This document shows, piece after piece, positions 5,069-5,922 of a stretch of DNA of 5,922 bases (positions are counted from its first letter, which is position 1; each line of letters starts with the position of its first letter). The stretch comes from a bacterium (GTDB lineage Bacteria; Patescibacteriota; Gracilibacteria; UM-FILTER-43-11). The notes beneath the pieces are model-generated. The model made no database searches. It saw only the letters and a list, made by a program, of their open reading frames with translations, and was not told the DNA's origin. Location: positions 1 through 5,922 of the forward strand of contig JAUHXI010000096.1 in NCBI GenBank assembly GCA_030426875.1, written 5' to 3'. Both the position numbers and the translations under genes were made by a program.

Positions 5069-5380
5069 ATGCTTAATATCAAGCCACTCATCACTGCCTC
5101 ATTAAGAGTGGTCAACAGAACACTTATCTTATGCTACCTTTTTTTATTCTTTTCAAGCGTAGCACTTTATGGAGTGGATGAAATGTTTAGAAACTTATCC
5201 AGCACTGGGAGAAATTTTTGGATAATTAACTTTTTTCTATTTCTTGGAATTGTTTTAATTGAACTCAAAATGCTAAAAAGAGAAAAAAGAATTTTGAGAG
5301 TTTTGCAAGTTTTGATTTTAATCATACTAATATTTGTATTCATAATGATGATTGGAATCTCAGACGGATTCAGACATTAA
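5069..5380 (+). CDS. Small integral membrane protein, unknown function
   Basis: The 103-residue product has three hydrophobic segments: about 17-35 (RTLILCYLFLFFSSVALYG), about 49-66 (FWIINFFLFLGIVLIEL) and about 77-96 (RVLQVLILIILIFVFIMMIG). A basic loop (KMLKREKRILR) lies between the second and third helices. I do not recognise the family and see no catalytic residues. It is 94/312 GC by hand count (about 30%), in sharp contrast to the deaminase gene 34 bases upstream, and phenylalanine/isoleucine/leucine make up much of it. The ATG at 5069 is preceded by AATTTTAA and no Shine-Dalgarno site. The hydrophobic pattern and intact frame argue for a real gene, but it could be a recently acquired or fast-evolving one. 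Confidence 0.62.
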   Translation: MLNIKPLITASLRVVNRTLILCYLFLFFSSVALYGVDEMFRNLSSTGRNFWIINFFLFLGIVLIELKMLKREKRILRVLQVLILIILIFVFIMMIGISDGFRH

Positions 5381-5429
5381 AAAATATCGCACCCCACTAT
5401 TTAATAAGCTTTTAACTCAAATAAATACA

Positions 5430-5922
5430 ATGAAAAAGATTAAACTACTTTCAATAGCAACCCTCCTCCTAAGCTTTATTTTTTCTGAGGTCTCAATGGC
5501 TGAAGAATCTAAGATAGCTACTGATGTTCCCGAAGACCATTGGTCCTATTCGGCTGTAGCAGAAGGTTATGTTAATGGCTTATGGGGAGGTTATGAAGAT
5601 GGGAGTTTTGGCATGGGAACGAACATCACACGCGAAGAAGTGGCCGTCATCATCGACCGCGATACATTCTCAATTGAACAAAGATTGGATGGGACAATTG
5701 AACCTCAAATTGATGACATAAACCTTACTGTAGCAAATGCCTTCAGTGACATTGAACCAGGCCACTGGGCTTACGAAGCCATTGAAAATGGTCGTCAAGA
5801 CGGGCTGTGGAAAGGGTATGACAATGGGAGTTTTGGCATGGGGGAAAGCATCACTCGAGGTGAAGTGGCTGTTATTGTACAAAGGCATTTAGAGCCATTT
5901 TTAACGATGATAGACGGACCCA
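5430..5922 (+). CDS. Secreted SLH-domain (S-layer homology) protein, 3' truncated by the window
   Basis: An open frame from the ATG at 5430 runs off the window and gives 164 residues. Residues 1-24 are a signal peptide (MKKIK, hydrophobic core, SMA before E25) for signal peptidase I. Two SLH repeats follow. The first, at about 31-77, contains DVPEDHWSYSAV, GLWGGYEDGSFGMG and ITREEVAVIIDR. The second, at about 105-152, contains FSDIEPGHWAYEAI, GLWKGYDNGSFGMG and ITRGEVAVIVQR. SLH modules, normally in sets of three, anchor proteins to cell-wall polymers, so a third repeat or a functional domain probably lies beyond the edge. The usual Pro after the D-G-x-F turn is replaced by FGMG in both copies. 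The linker between repeats (about 78-104) is acidic. No Shine-Dalgarno site precedes the start. Confidence 0.9.
   Translation, partial: MKKIKLLSIATLLLSFIFSEVSMAEESKIATDVPEDHWSYSAVAEGYVNGLWGGYEDGSFGMGTNITREEVAVIIDRDTFSIEQRLDGTIEPQIDDINLTVANAFSDIEPGHWAYEAIENGRQDGLWKGYDNGSFGMGESITRGEVAVIVQRHLEPFLTMIDGP
5599..5842 (+). repeat. Exact 19-base direct repeat within the SLH gene
   Basis: ATGGGAGTTTTGGCATGGG occurs at 5599-5617 and again at 5824-5842, exactly 225 bases (75 codons) apart and in the same codon phase. Both copies encode the DGSFGMG/NGSFGMG turn of an SLH repeat. The flanking SLH sequence has diverged much more, so the repeat marks either internal duplication with a conserved core or recent conversion between modules. 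Confidence 0.9.

Overview
The window carries twelve genes, all on the + strand: a clipped tail at the left edge, ten complete genes, and a clipped surface-protein gene at the right edge. Gaps are short (longest about 130 bases) and hold no rRNA, tRNA, CRISPR array or insertion sequence that I can see. No classical terminator (GC stem plus T run) is visible. The organism is a bacterium with two lipobox lipoproteins and an S-layer-type protein. No start codon has a recognisable Shine-Dalgarno sequence, and TGA is used as a stop at least once, so codes reading UGA as an amino acid are unlikely. Short gene content, a GerMN/HEAT lipoprotein, a Cys-rich Kazal-like lipoprotein and a 61-residue zinc-finger-like protein fit Patescibacteria (Peregrinibacteria or a relative) best, but this is recall-based inference with modest confidence.

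Layout. (1) 1-117 is the end of a gene that may be a MerR-type regulator. (2) 171-1856 holds a small membrane protein, a HIT-family nucleotide hydrolase and a GerMN plus HEAT-like lipoprotein. The last two overlap as ATGA. (3) 1967-2377 is a second small membrane protein, AT-rich. (4) 2506-3288 holds a DUF1059-like small protein and a lipoprotein with 17 cysteines. (5) 3362-3918 is a RelB/DinJ plus RelE-type toxin-antitoxin pair with a good extended -10 promoter whose -35 box is covered by an inverted repeat. (6) 3950-5034 is a P-loop nucleotide-kinase-like gene followed by a dCMP deaminase gene. (7) 5069-5380 is a third small membrane protein, about 30% GC. (8) 5430-5922 is a secreted protein with two SLH repeats, running off the window.

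How the parts may work together. The kinase-like protein and the deaminase are the most interesting pair. Their order and motifs resemble the two halves of the anti-phage deaminase AvcD, which fuses a P-loop domain to a dCMP/dCTP-deaminase domain. Here they are separate genes, immediately downstream of a toxin-antitoxin module. They could equally be a housekeeping dUMP-supply pair. The lipoproteins and SLH protein point to an envelope with surface-anchored proteins. Base composition is mosaic: hand counts give about 52% GC for the deaminase gene but about 30-33% for two of the small membrane-protein genes.
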